Of a stretch of DNA of 64,000 bases, positions 43,801 through 53,242 are shown one piece after another. A program made the position numbers and the translations under genes. Position 1 is the stretch's first letter. Every line of letters begins with the position of its first letter. The DNA comes from Microbacterium timonense (GTDB lineage Bacteria > Actinomycetota > Actinomycetes > Actinomycetales > Microbacteriaceae): assembly GCF_900292075.1 (NCBI RefSeq), contig NZ_OLMV01000004.1, positions 1-64,000 on the forward strand, in the 5' to 3' direction. The notes under the pieces are model-generated. The model was not told the DNA's origin. It saw only the letters and a list, made by a program, of their open reading frames with translations, and did no database searches.

Positions 43801-44538
43801 TCAGCCGCGCATCACCGCGACGGCCTCCTTGCTGTCGCCGTCGAACGCGACCTGCCCGCTGCGGAGCAGGATCCCGCGGCTGCACAGGTTCGAGACCATA
43901 TCCAGGTCGTGCGAGACGACGACCAGCGTCTTGCCCTGGTCGTGCATGTCGCGAATGCGCGCCAAGCACTTCTGCTGGAACGGCTCGTCACCGACCGAGA
44001 GGATCTCGTCGATCAGCAGGATGTCGAGCTCCGTGTGGATGGCGACGGCGAAAGCCAGACGCAGAAACATGCCGGAAGAGTAGTGCTTCACCTCCGTGTC
44101 GATGAACTTCTCGATCTCGCTGAAGGCGACGATCTCGTCGAAGCGGTCTTCCGTCTCCTTCTTGGACATCCCCAGGATGGCGGCGTTGAGGTACACGTTC
44201 TCGCGTCCGGACAGGTCCGGGTGGAAGCCGGCGCCGACCTCGATGAGACCGGCGACACGCCCACGCGTGCGCACTTGCCCGCGATCGGGAAGAAGCACGC
44301 CCGAGATGAGCTTCAACATCGTGGACTTGCCCGAGCCGTTGAAGCCGAGCAATGCGACCGAGTCACCCGGCTCGATGGCGAAGGACACACCGTCCAGCGC
44401 GTGGAAGTCGGTCGTCAGCGGCTTGCGTCGAACGGCAGCGAGGAACGTCTCCTTGATGGAGTGCGTGTGACGCAACTTGAAGTCCTTATGGACGTCTTCG
44501 ACCAGGATGGCCGGCGTTTCACTAGAGCTCTTGTGCAA
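43801..44538 (-). CDS. wzt: Polysaccharide ABC exporter, ATP-binding subunit
   Basis: A 245-residue ATPase of the Wzt/TagH/RfbE family. Walker A is LLGFNGSGKSTMLKLISG. The family-specific GLIEVGAGFHPDLSGRENVYLN comes next, then the signature YSSGMFLRLAFAVAI, Walker B in DILLIDEILSVGD, and VVVSHD. The polypeptide ends soon after the H-loop, so the C-terminal glycan-binding domain of E. coli O9a Wzt is absent; this points to export without recognition of a chain-terminating cap. It overlaps the permease stop by 17 nt. Confidence 0.92.
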   Translation of the reverse strand: MHKSSSETPAILVEDVHKDFKLRHTHSIKETFLAAVRRKPLTTDFHALDGVSFAIEPGDSVALLGFNGSGKSTMLKLISGVLLPDRGQVRTRGRVAGLIEVGAGFHPDLSGRENVYLNAAILGMSKKETEDRFDEIVAFSEIEKFIDTEVKHYSSGMFLRLAFAVAIHTELDILLIDEILSVGDEPFQQKCLARIRDMHDQGKTLVVVSHDLDMVSNLCSRGILLRSGQVAFDGDSKEAVAVMRG

Positions 44539-45391
44539 AGCGCCCCTCCAACTTGCGGAAGACGACCTGACCGATCAGGAGCGCTGCGACCGCGACGATC
44601 AACGCGTACAACGAGTACTGGGCGAGGTCGGGCATCGGGCGGCCGCCTTCGGGATCCAGAGCGAGCCAGAAGCCGAAGTGGAAGAGCTCCACGGCGGGGG
44701 TCAGCGGATTCAGCCTGTAGATGTCGAACCAGAGAGCGGAGACCTGCTCCTGCACCATCGACCACTGGTACATGACCGGCGACGCCCACATCGCACACAT
44801 GATGATGATCTCGACGAAGCTCTGCGCGTCGCGGAATGCGACGTTGATCGCGCCGAACAGCAGGCCGAGGCCGGTGGACAGGATTGCGATGATCAGGAAA
44901 CCGAGGATGATCGCACCGACGGCGGCGAAGGAGAAGTGCCAGCCGAACACGATCGCGATGACCCAGACCACGAGGACCTGGGGGAGGACGTTGACCGTCG
45001 CCACCAGCATGCTGGCCACCGGGAAGAGCTCTCGCGGAAGGTAGATCTTCTTGATGAGCGGCGCGTTGTCGACGATGCTCTTGGTGCCGTTCTGGAACGC
45101 CTCGCTGAAGAACGTCACGGCGGTGAAGCCGGCGAGGAGGTAGACCGGGTAGAACTCGATCGATGAGTTGAGGCCCAGGAAGATTCCGAGCGCCACGAAG
45201 AAGACGGCGAACTGGACGAGCGGCTTGACATACGACCAGAGCCAGCCGAGGACCGAGCCGCGATAGCGGATCTGCACCTCTTTGCGCACCAGCAGGGCAA
45301 GCAGGTGTCGTCGGCGCAGCACATCGATGAGACCGAGACCGGCGCCGGGGGACCGCAGGGCCGAGGCGGCGGAGGAGGGTTCTTGTGTCAT
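44522..45391 (-). CDS. wzm: Polysaccharide ABC exporter, permease subunit
   Basis: A 289-residue ABC-2 type permease. The amphipathic gate-helix region VRKEVQIRYRGSVLGWLWSY is followed by KPLVQFAVFFVALGIFLGL and five further membrane segments. Conserved family stretches: FFSEAFQNGTKSIVDNAPLI, KKIYLPRELFPVASMLVA and ASPVMYQWSMV. With the adjoining ATPase it should move an undecaprenyl- or decaprenyl-linked glycan across the membrane. ATG chosen at MTQEPSSAAS; the frame is open for 42 codons further upstream. Divergent from the two-domain glycosyltransferase at 45502. Confidence 0.92.
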   Translation of the reverse strand: MTQEPSSAASALRSPGAGLGLIDVLRRRHLLALLVRKEVQIRYRGSVLGWLWSYVKPLVQFAVFFVALGIFLGLNSSIEFYPVYLLAGFTAVTFFSEAFQNGTKSIVDNAPLIKKIYLPRELFPVASMLVATVNVLPQVLVVWVIAIVFGWHFSFAAVGAIILGFLIIAILSTGLGLLFGAINVAFRDAQSFVEIIIMCAMWASPVMYQWSMVQEQVSALWFDIYRLNPLTPAVELFHFGFWLALDPEGGRPMPDLAQYSLYALIVAVAALLIGQVVFRKLEGRFAQEL

Positions 45392-45501
45392 AGGGTTCTG
45401 GCGTTGGTCGGGCACGCAACCACAACATCCTAATCTGCCCTGGCTGGCAGATCGTCTAGGAGCGCAGTGGATATCATGGGCGCACTGCCGGAAAGGACGA
45501 C

Positions 45502-47643
45502 GTGCCCCGTTCCACAATCGACGTCATCGTTCCCGCGTGGCGTCACGGTCGCGAGCTGGCTCCGACAGTGCGTTCCGTCCTCCTGGCGGGCGAGGCCGCT
45601 CGCGACAACTTCGATGTGCGTCTGACCGTCGCCGCGAGCCCTGCTGTGGCGGCGCGGGTTCCCGAGCACGTGCGCGCCAACGCCACGGTGCGCGCGCTCG
45701 AGGTCGAGGATCCCGCGGCACTCGTTTCCCGCGTCATCGCCGAGTCGTCCGCGAACTACCTCGCGATCGTCGAAGCCGGGGACCTTGTCGACGACCAGTT
45801 CCTGCGTCACGCCGCCGAGAGCGACGGCGGCGCGGTCCTCCGGCCGGGCGAAGCAGTGACTTTCGGTCGTCGCACCGGAACGTGGACGCAGCCCACGTGG
45901 GAGCCGGTCCGGCCAGATGAGGTGCGAACCAGGCGGGCGCTGGCCCACGTCGAGGTCTGGGCACCCACGCTTATGGCTCGTCGCGAGACCCTCAGCGGCG
46001 TTGCACCCGACGAAGGGGGCAGCCTCGCCCTGACGGCGAGCCTGGTTCAGGCTGCCATCCCGCAGCGGGTAGTGCCCCATACCGCGACCTTCATCCGTCG
46101 CTGGGGCGACTACGACGCCAGGGTCCGATCAGGCCCAGTGCTCGGCGCGCTGCCGACGCTTGCGGATTCTGCTGTCGCTGAAGGTGCTGCGCTCCCTCGG
46201 CCACTGAGGGCAACCCGGCTTTTCCCCCGCGCTCGCCGCGTGGGAGGACGCCTCGCTCGCCCGTGGCTGGAGATGGCGGAGGCTCTTCGCCGGCGGCGCG
46301 CGAGCGCTGAGCGGTTCGAGCACACACTCGTCGATGCGTGGCGGGCCGCCAATCGGATCGAGCCCCTCGTGCCGTTCCCGAGGTCGGACGTCGCTCGCTG
46401 GGCCGAGGACTGGGACGCGCTCGCTCCAGGCGTCATGCGCGAGATCGAGGCGTACTGGTGGCTGCGGTCGCAGCTTCCGGATCGCCTTGACTACCTGTTC
46501 TTCGCGCCGTGGCTGCGCACCGGTGGTGGGGATCGCGTCGTGGTCGACTACATCGATGCGATCCTTCGCAACGACCCTGACGCGTCGATCGCAGTGATCA
46601 CCACCGAGCCGGTCCGCTCGACCAGAATTGGGGAAGTGAGGGGCAAGGCGAGCGTCGTGGAGTGCGTGTCCGTCCTCGATCGCGGCGTGCACCGCGACGC
46701 GCTCGTCGGATGGATCGTTCCGCAGCTCGTCGGACAGCTGCGCCCGCACACCGTGCACGCGTTCAATTCCACTGTAGCTTTCGACGTCGTGGAGCGCTTC
46801 GGTGCGGCCTTGGCGAAACACTCCCGGCTCTTCCTCTCGACATTCGCGATCGACCGCAGCAACGACGGGGAGCGCCTGTCGGTCCTGTTTCTGAGATCGC
46901 CGCACTTCCTCGATCACGTCTCGGGGGTGCTCGTTGACACGCGGCAGTACATCGACCGCGTCGTGGACGAACTCGGATACGACCGCTCGAAGTTCGTCGT
47001 CCAGCGCAACGTCGTCGACGTCCCGCGTCGGCATCGGACCTCGCCGGCGGGGGTCGGTGCAGCCAGGCCCCTGCGCGTGTTCTGGGCCGGCCGGTTCGAC
47101 CTTCCGAAGCGGCTCGACATCCTCGCAGGCATCGCGGAGACCTCTCGCTCGCGCGGGCTCCCGGTGGAGCTGCACTTCTACGGTCTCGAGGTGATGGGTG
47201 ACGCGGCCCTGGCCGACACCCTGGACCGGCTCGAGCGCGCGGGTGCTGTGCGTCACCCGCCGTTCGCCTCGTTCCGTGAGCTGCCGGTCGACGATTTCGA
47301 CGCCTACGTGCTCACCAGTGAGTGGGAGGGGCTGCCGCTGAGCCTCCTCGAAGCCATGGCCGCCGGCATCCCGGTGGTCGCTCCTCTGGTGGGCGGGGTC
47401 GGCGAGGTGCTCGACACCACGACGGGGTTTCCCGTACCCGCCTTCGACGACGTGTCGTCGTATCTCGACGCGTTCGCGACGATCATCGCGAACGAGCGCG
47501 AGGCGCTGGAACGCGCCGACGCCGCCCGCGCGCGCATCGAGTCGTCCTTCTCCGTCGACGCGTTCGATGCGCGACTGCATTCGGTCGTCGGCTACTTCCG
47601 TGAGGCCGCGACGGCGGCCGACGGCGCAGCCCCCGCGTCGTGA
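45502..47643 (+). CDS. Two-domain glycosyltransferase (degenerate GT2 plus GT4), paralogue 1
   Basis: A 713-residue protein. Residues 1 to about 200 resemble a GT2 fold (TIDVIVPAWRHGRELAPTVR), but the DXD region reads LAIVEAGDLVDDQF, so the usual metal site is incomplete. A charged linker leads to a GT4-type part from about 330: YLFFAPWLRTGGGDRVVVDY, FWAGRFDLPKRLDILAGIAE, and VLTSEWEGLPLSLLEAMAAG with an intact EX7E. It is similar in layout to the genes at 55322 and 62492. GTG start with GAAAGGA 5 nt upstream. A retaining transferase of the wall glycan is likely; donor and acceptor are unknown. Confidence 0.82.
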   Translation: MPRSTIDVIVPAWRHGRELAPTVRSVLLAGEAARDNFDVRLTVAASPAVAARVPEHVRANATVRALEVEDPAALVSRVIAESSANYLAIVEAGDLVDDQFLRHAAESDGGAVLRPGEAVTFGRRTGTWTQPTWEPVRPDEVRTRRALAHVEVWAPTLMARRETLSGVAPDEGGSLALTASLVQAAIPQRVVPHTATFIRRWGDYDARVRSGPVLGALPTLADSAVAEGAALPRPLRATRLFPRARRVGGRLARPWLEMAEALRRRRASAERFEHTLVDAWRAANRIEPLVPFPRSDVARWAEDWDALAPGVMREIEAYWWLRSQLPDRLDYLFFAPWLRTGGGDRVVVDYIDAILRNDPDASIAVITTEPVRSTRIGEVRGKASVVECVSVLDRGVHRDALVGWIVPQLVGQLRPHTVHAFNSTVAFDVVERFGAALAKHSRLFLSTFAIDRSNDGERLSVLFLRSPHFLDHVSGVLVDTRQYIDRVVDELGYDRSKFVVQRNVVDVPRRHRTSPAGVGAARPLRVFWAGRFDLPKRLDILAGIAETSRSRGLPVELHFYGLEVMGDAALADTLDRLERAGAVRHPPFASFRELPVDDFDAYVLTSEWEGLPLSLLEAMAAGIPVVAPLVGGVGEVLDTTTGFPVPAFDDVSSYLDAFATIIANEREALERADAARARIESSFSVDAFDARLHSVVGYFREAATAADGAAPAS

Positions 47644-47712
47644 CCCGGCCGCGCGAAGCGCCGGTCGAGCGACGCCGTCACCGGGGAAGCGGCCACGACG
47701 ATGCGGTCTGGT

Positions 47713-49017
47713 CTAGTCACGCGCGGCGCTGGCGCGCATCGCCGCCTGGGTTCCCTCCGCCGTTTCGGGTTCAGGCTCCTTCGCGGCATCGGACGCGGAG
47801 TCGCTCGGTGCTGCGGTCGAGTCGTCGGTGACGGCGTGCTCTTGCTCGGCCCGTCGTGGGCCCGAGGGCGCGGCGCGCTTGCGCTGGGGTGTGAGCCACT
47901 TGCGGATGAATCGCCGGGCCGGCGTCTCCACCATCGTGTTGAGGCCGATCGCCATCGCGGTGAGGAAGATCACGCCGATAATCCACAAGAAGGTGTTCTT
48001 CTTGCCGAATCCGTTGGACAGGAGGCCGAGCGTCAGGTCGGCGCCGACCGACATGTGGATCAGGTAGAAGGCGTAGGACGCCTCGCCAAGCACGATCATG
48101 GGGCGGGTCGCGAGCCACCGGGTCGTGGCGAGATCGGGTGTCCAGGCGAGCCCTAGGATGAGCGCCGCGGAGGGAATGGCGTACGCGATGTTGAAGCCGG
48201 GGAGCCCGAAGTACGAAGTGCGCAGCCAGATGACCAGGATCGTCCACACGAGCCACAGCGCGAGCAGCACTAGGCCCCAGCGCGCGAGGCGTCGGTTGGA
48301 CTTCGACCGGAGGTAGACCGCGCCCATCGCCATGCCGAGCACGAAGTCGCACAGCCGCAGCGGCGGGAAGACCGTGGCCGTTCCATCGCTCGTCCAGCCG
48401 ATAGGCTCGGCAAGCACCGACTCGAGGACGACCGCGGCGAGGGCGATCCCAGCGAAGACCCATGCCCGTCGCGCCGATGTGAGCAGCGGTCGCGCGAGGA
48501 AGATGATGAGCGGGAACAGTGCGTAGAAGAAGAACTCGACGGAGACCGACCACGCGGGGCCGTTCCAGTCCCAGGCGATCGGGAGGCGGAACCACGCCTG
48601 CACGCCGAAGAGGTGCCCGAGCCACGACTCATCGATCGGGGCGCCATACGTGACGATCTTCCGCGGGGTGACCCACAGCAGGACGAGCAGGTACAGCGGG
48701 TAGACGCGGGCGAATCGCGCGACGTAGAAGTTCCAGATCTTGGCGCCCGTCGGCCTGGCGAGGGATCCGGCGTACGTGTAAGTGAGGATGAAGCCCGACA
48801 GCACAAAGAAGACCGTGACGCCGAGGTTGCCCTGCTCGAAGAAGGACTGGATGATTCGCGGGGTGTCGCCACCGGGGATGTTGTGGGACAGGAGCACTCC
48901 GAACGCCGCCCACCAGCGGATCCCGGTGAGGGCGCCGATCCGGCGCTCGCCCATGGGTGTGACCTCGACGGACGGGAAGGCGATGCCGCCGCCCTGCGGT
49001 CGGCGTGGTTCGGTCAT
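47713..49017 (-). CDS. Acyltransferase 3 family membrane protein
   Basis: A 434-residue polytopic enzyme that O-acylates glycans, typically with acetyl groups. The family start RIGALTGIRWWAAFGVLLSH has the catalytic-site His in LLSH. VTVFFVLSGFILTYTYAG and FARVYPLYLLVLL follow, with about ten membrane segments. The C-terminal ~50 residues are cytoplasmic, acidic and Ser/Ala-rich (EPEPETAEG). The ATG is preceded by GAGGAG; an upstream in-frame ATG is less likely. It converges with the two-domain glycosyltransferase and probably modifies the same glycan. Confidence 0.88.
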   Translation of the reverse strand: MTEPRRPQGGGIAFPSVEVTPMGERRIGALTGIRWWAAFGVLLSHNIPGGDTPRIIQSFFEQGNLGVTVFFVLSGFILTYTYAGSLARPTGAKIWNFYVARFARVYPLYLLVLLWVTPRKIVTYGAPIDESWLGHLFGVQAWFRLPIAWDWNGPAWSVSVEFFFYALFPLIIFLARPLLTSARRAWVFAGIALAAVVLESVLAEPIGWTSDGTATVFPPLRLCDFVLGMAMGAVYLRSKSNRRLARWGLVLLALWLVWTILVIWLRTSYFGLPGFNIAYAIPSAALILGLAWTPDLATTRWLATRPMIVLGEASYAFYLIHMSVGADLTLGLLSNGFGKKNTFLWIIGVIFLTAMAIGLNTMVETPARRFIRKWLTPQRKRAAPSGPRRAEQEHAVTDDSTAAPSDSASDAAKEPEPETAEGTQAAMRASAARD

Positions 49018-49138
49018 CGGGAGCTGCTCCTCAGGGTGGCCGACCGGGGCAGAAGGGATCGGCGGCAGTGGAGATTCTTTCACGGCCACGCCCACATCCC
49101 GAATGGAGGGGTCGTCCGCGGCGCATGCGCGGTTCGAC

Positions 49139-49144
49139 TATTCT
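49139..49144 (+). promoter_or_regulatory. -10-like TATTCT, leaderless configuration
   Basis: TATTCT, CGCCGT, then GTG at 49151 (6-nt gap). It supports GTG 49151 as the start of the polytopic membrane protein. Confidence 0.6.
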
Positions 49145-49150
49145 CGCCGT

Positions 49151-51085
49151 GTGCTGAATATGGGTGCTGGGATCGTCGGGCTCGCCGTGCAATTGGCGGT
49201 GTTCCTCGTCGTCTACCTCCTCATGGCACCGAGCCGCGGTCGTTCCGTGTCGCTGCTCTTCGCGGCGGTCGCGGGTGTCTACGGCTACGGACTCGTCCTC
49301 GCTGGCCTCGCGGCGATCGGCCTGCCATGGCAGATCACCAACCTGGTGTGCGCGGTGGTGCTCGTGACCATCGCGTCGACGCCGCGCGCGCGCAGGCGGC
49401 TCGTCCGGAGTTCCGGCGGCTTGCGGCGCTGGACGTCGGCGGCGTGGCCGAGCGCCGCGATCATCGCCGCACTGCTGGCGATCCAGGTCTTCGCGGTGGT
49501 CATCACGCCCGAACTCTCGATCGACGGGCAGCTGTACCACGGACCGATCTTGGCGCAGCTTCTGCAGACGGGGACGCTCTGGGGATGGCAGTCCCCGAAT
49601 CAGTACATGTTCTACACCGACCTGACCATGATGGGCGGGGTGAACCTCGCCTCGTTCACCGGGGCGACGGTGTTCGACAACGGCGTTCAGCTGCCCCATC
49701 TGGTCATCCTGCTGCTCGCCCTCAACGTCATGCTCGCGCGGCGATTCTCCCTCCCGTGGGTGCGTGTCGCCTTCGGCGCGCTCATCGTCTCGGCGCCCGT
49801 GATCTGGCTTCAGCCCCGCATTCTCTATGTCGACGTCGCGTACGGCGCCGCCGTCGCCACCCTGATGGTCGTCATCCTGGTGGTCAAGCGCGTCGGCGCA
49901 CCCGAGATGATACTGGCCGGGACGATTGCGGCAGCCATCTTGGCCACCAAGCCCGCAGGCATCCTGACGAGCGCGCTGCTCCTGGTGGTGTGGCTCGTGA
50001 CGGCGTTCCTGCGCCGACGCGGTGCCGGCGGCTGGTGGGCGGCGCTGTGGCCGGTGGTCGTCGGCGCGGCGGCGCCGATGGTGCTCGGGCTCGCGTTCTA
50101 CGCCAGAAATCTGGTGTCGTTCGGCAACCCGGTCTACCCGGTCAAAGCCTCGTTCGGGCCCCTGCACTTCAACGGCGTCGTCGACTTCTCGATCTTCGTC
50201 TCGGGTGACCGCGGCTCAGGGCTCGTCGACCCCGGCCGCCTGATCACGTACCTGGGTTCGATCGCGACGGGAATGCTGCACGGCGTTGCGAAGCCCGACT
50301 ACGACCCACGGGCGGGCGGCTTCGGTTACGTCCCCCTCGCAGTCACTATTCTCGCGGCGGTGGTCCTGGCCGCTCAGCTGGTACTCTTCCTCGTCCGGCG
50401 CCGCGATGACCGGCCTGCGTGGCTCTGGCGCCTGCAGCTGGGGGCGGTGGGTCTTGTCGCGGCCACGGTGATGATCCAGCCCTCGGCCTACGACGCGCGG
50501 TACGTGATCGGCCCGACGGTCGTCCTCCTCGGCGCCATCGTGCTGTCATCCTTCCTGGCGGTCCGGGTCGTCGATGTCGTCGCCGCGGTGTGCGCGCTGG
50601 TCATCGCGATCGTGCAGATCGCGTGGACCGAGGCCAACGCGTACCCCGGCCTGCATGTGGCCAAGGACTTGCGCACCCTCGGTGAATCGGCGCAGCCGTC
50701 GACTCCCGGCAATCCATGGGGAGCGGGCTCGGGGAGTTCCTGGCTGCCCCAACACGGGTGCTCCACCATCGCCATCGAGACTCTCGGCGGCGTCAAGGAG
50801 TGGGGCAACGCGGAGCAGACGATGCTCTCGGCGCTCCCCTATAGCCTTTATGGAGATCGCCTCTGCAACCTCGTGGTTCCGATGGAGCTGGCAGCGCTCG
50901 AGGCAGGCACGGCGACGGTCGACCCGCTGCGGTCAGCCGACTTCCTGGTCCTCTACGAGGGGAGCGAGGACCAGTGGCGAGAGCGCTATCCCGAGCAGTC
51001 GGCGTGCTGGCGGGAGCTGCAGTCGGTGCCGAGCTCGGGAATGTTCCCGACAGGCTCGACCGTCCTCGTCAACGCGTGCCGCTGA
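49151..51085 (+). CDS. Polytopic membrane protein, GT-C glycosyltransferase-like
   Basis: A 644-residue protein with about eleven to twelve membrane segments followed by a ~120-residue extracytoplasmic C-terminal part (about 520-644) containing four Cys. The first large loop reads VITPELSIDGQLYHGPILAQ, like the acidic loop of GT-C (family 39/ArnT-like) enzymes that use polyprenyl-phosphate sugars. KPAGILTSALLLVVW and YARNLVSFGNPVYPVKASFG match a pattern seen in such proteins. No exact family is assigned. Next to a UbiA/GtrA operon this could be the enzyme that uses the lipid-linked donor. The last 17 nt overlap the convergent acyltransferase. Confidence 0.6.
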   Translation: MLNMGAGIVGLAVQLAVFLVVYLLMAPSRGRSVSLLFAAVAGVYGYGLVLAGLAAIGLPWQITNLVCAVVLVTIASTPRARRRLVRSSGGLRRWTSAAWPSAAIIAALLAIQVFAVVITPELSIDGQLYHGPILAQLLQTGTLWGWQSPNQYMFYTDLTMMGGVNLASFTGATVFDNGVQLPHLVILLLALNVMLARRFSLPWVRVAFGALIVSAPVIWLQPRILYVDVAYGAAVATLMVVILVVKRVGAPEMILAGTIAAAILATKPAGILTSALLLVVWLVTAFLRRRGAGGWWAALWPVVVGAAAPMVLGLAFYARNLVSFGNPVYPVKASFGPLHFNGVVDFSIFVSGDRGSGLVDPGRLITYLGSIATGMLHGVAKPDYDPRAGGFGYVPLAVTILAAVVLAAQLVLFLVRRRDDRPAWLWRLQLGAVGLVAATVMIQPSAYDARYVIGPTVVLLGAIVLSSFLAVRVVDVVAAVCALVIAIVQIAWTEANAYPGLHVAKDLRTLGESAQPSTPGNPWGAGSGSSWLPQHGCSTIAIETLGGVKEWGNAEQTMLSALPYSLYGDRLCNLVVPMELAALEAGTATVDPLRSADFLVLYEGSEDQWRERYPEQSACWRELQSVPSSGMFPTGSTVLVNACR

Positions 51086-52121
51086 CCGTCGGCCCCGGCG
51101 CCGAGGTGCGGCGGCGGGAGAGCACTCGCGCTTTCGCCCACCGGTAGGCGAATACGATCGCGACGCTCACGAGCACGACGTACGCGACGTTGATCATGTA
51201 GGTGATCAACCCGTCCCAGCCCGCGAAGTACGAGGGGATCGGCGTGTGGCCGTAGGTGTTCGCCACGAGTCCGTGCACGCCGAAAATCACCAGGCTGTTC
51301 GCACCGATGTAGGCCAGCAGACGGCTTGATTCCACATCTTGCGCGATGCGCAGGTAGAGGATGAAGCTCGCGACCGCCGAGGGGAAGTACCAGAGTGTGC
51401 CGATCGCGGCGACGTTGCCTGGGAAGTTGTACGCGATCACGAGCGTGAACGCGAACAGGGCCGTCGCTACCGGCAGCCCGACGCGGCGGACATCGAGCCA
51501 GCGGCGGACCAGGAACCCCGCGCCCATGAACCCGATCGCCACCGGGAGCACGTTGATCGCGAGCGGCGGGCGGCCGGGCAGCCAGTACTGGATCGGGATC
51601 GCGGATGCCATCACGAGGAGGATGACCGGAACGTAGACGACCATCGGCTTGATCTTCTGGATGAGTGGGAACAGTGCCGAGGCGACGAAGAAGATCGGCA
51701 GGAACCAGAGCGCGAAGTTGAACGTCGGGACCGTGTTCAGCCATTCGCTCGAGAGCAGGAACGCCTTCGCGGTTTGGCGAAGATCGAAGGGAGCGACCGG
51801 CTGGCCGAACGCGTATCGGACGATGATGTGGCCGTACAGCAGCGAGATGGCGAAGAGCACCGCGTACGGGATGAGGATCTGACGAGCCTTCTTGACCACG
51901 AGGCGCCAATACGGCGTTCCGGGAGTGTCGCGCCACATGTAGCCGCTGACGACGAAGAAGAGCGCCACGTTGAACGAGTAGAGGTACACCGCCCACGCGC
52001 CGCCGACGCCCGAGAGATCCACGTGCCCCATCGCCACGACGACGATGCCGATCCCTCGCAGGACGTCCACGCTGCGATCGCGAACCCGCGGGGACTGGGG
52101 CTCGGCGTTGGGGGACGTCAC
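51069..52121 (-). CDS. Acyltransferase 3 family membrane protein (fucose O-acetylase-like)
   Basis: A 350-residue protein with about ten membrane segments. The N-terminus RDRSVDVLRGIGIVVVAMGH carries the R-x(10)-H active-site arrangement of acyltransferase-3 proteins. YSFNVALFFVVSGYMWRD, KKARQILIPYAVLFAISLLYG and LWFLPIFFVASALFPLIQK match the smaller WcaF/YeiB-like fucose O-acetylase group. GTG start in a GTGA overlap with the GT4 gene; it is last in the four-gene UbiA-GtrA-GT4-acyltransferase operon. It probably acetylates a sugar of the same glycan. Confidence 0.87.
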   Translation of the reverse strand: MTSPNAEPQSPRVRDRSVDVLRGIGIVVVAMGHVDLSGVGGAWAVYLYSFNVALFFVVSGYMWRDTPGTPYWRLVVKKARQILIPYAVLFAISLLYGHIIVRYAFGQPVAPFDLRQTAKAFLLSSEWLNTVPTFNFALWFLPIFFVASALFPLIQKIKPMVVYVPVILLVMASAIPIQYWLPGRPPLAINVLPVAIGFMGAGFLVRRWLDVRRVGLPVATALFAFTLVIAYNFPGNVAAIGTLWYFPSAVASFILYLRIAQDVESSRLLAYIGANSLVIFGVHGLVANTYGHTPIPSYFAGWDGLITYMINVAYVVLVSVAIVFAYRWAKARVLSRRRTSAPGPTVSGTR

Positions 52122-53242
52122 GGTCTCGCCGCTTCGGACGACAGCGAGTCGAAGATCGCCAGGTATGCGTTCTCGGGGACGGGAGGCAGGTACACGGACT
52201 CGAGGACGGCGCGCGAGCGAGACCGGTCGTAATCCGCCGACAAGGCCGCCTCGATGGCTTTGGCCAGACCCTCGGCGTCGCCCACGGGTGCGATCTCGCC
52301 GTAGCCGGTGTTCCTCGGGATGGTCCGCACGCCCGGGAGATCCGATGCGACCACGGGAGTGCCCGCCGATATCGCCTCCACCTGAACGATGCCGAACGCC
52401 TCGAACGAGTTCGTCGAGGGAAGCACGAAGAGGTCCAGCGACGCATAGAAATCTGCGATGTCGCTTTCTTCCAGGAACCCGAGGGAACGCACCCTGCCGG
52501 CGTCGATCAACTGCTGCAGTCGGGCCCGGTCGTATCCGACGTCAGCGCTCAGTCCGTCCAACGGCCCGGCCAGAGTTAGCATCACGTCGTCCGGGAGGCG
52601 GTCGAGCGCCTCCATGAGGACGTCGATTCCCTTCTCGGAAGTCGGGCGTCCGAGGAACCCGATCTGCCGGCGACCGGCCACCGCGAACCTCGGCGATCCG
52701 CCCGCGCGATCGAGGCTGGTCGCGGGGATGCCGAGGGACCCCACGGACCGGAAGAGCTTGCTGAGGCGCGAGTTGTTGGCGTAGTCCGTGCTCGACGTCG
52801 CGGTCGCTGCCGACCTGCGGATGAGCGCGCCGTGCGAGATGTCCAGAGCCTTGGCCGCCAGCGTGCCGAGGCGACCGATCATCGGGGCGTCGCACTGGTA
52901 CGTCACGACGAGGGGGCGGTGCCGGAGGGTCCACGCGAAGAAAGCCGATTCCGGGAGCGGGAGATGGAAGTGGGCGATGCCCGGGAGGGAGCGGACCCGC
53001 CACGCGGCTGCCAGGAATCCGAACGAGAAGTTCCCCCGGCCCAGGGAGAACGACCGGCGGTACGCATGGACGGTGACGCCGTCCACCTCGCTCACCGTCG
53101 AGGCACCGGCTTTCGCGACGCAATGCACGTGCACGTCGTAGCCTTGGGCTGCCGCGAACTCGGCGAGCGTGGCCGCCATGTTGGTCAGCCCGCTGACATG
53201 GGGCTTGTAGTACTGCAGGAAGACATCGATTCGGCGTGTCAT
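52118..53242 (-). CDS. Glycosyltransferase family 4
   Basis: A 374-residue retaining GT-B enzyme of the PimA/CapM type. N-terminal: RIDVFLQYYKPHVSGLTNMA (acceptor side) and PLVVTYQCDAPMIG. C-terminal: IGFLGRPTSEKGIDVLMEAL and the complete EX7E motif in NSFEAFGIVQVEAISAGTPV. Translation is coupled by 4-nt overlaps with gtrA upstream (ATGA) and the acyltransferase downstream (GTGA). Unlike paralogues elsewhere in the locus it has no extra N-terminal domain. Confidence 0.92.
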   Translation of the reverse strand: MTRRIDVFLQYYKPHVSGLTNMAATLAEFAAAQGYDVHVHCVAKAGASTVSEVDGVTVHAYRRSFSLGRGNFSFGFLAAAWRVRSLPGIAHFHLPLPESAFFAWTLRHRPLVVTYQCDAPMIGRLGTLAAKALDISHGALIRRSAATATSSTDYANNSRLSKLFRSVGSLGIPATSLDRAGGSPRFAVAGRRQIGFLGRPTSEKGIDVLMEALDRLPDDVMLTLAGPLDGLSADVGYDRARLQQLIDAGRVRSLGFLEESDIADFYASLDLFVLPSTNSFEAFGIVQVEAISAGTPVVASDLPGVRTIPRNTGYGEIAPVGDAEGLAKAIEAALSADYDRSRSRAVLESVYLPPVPENAYLAIFDSLSSEAARP

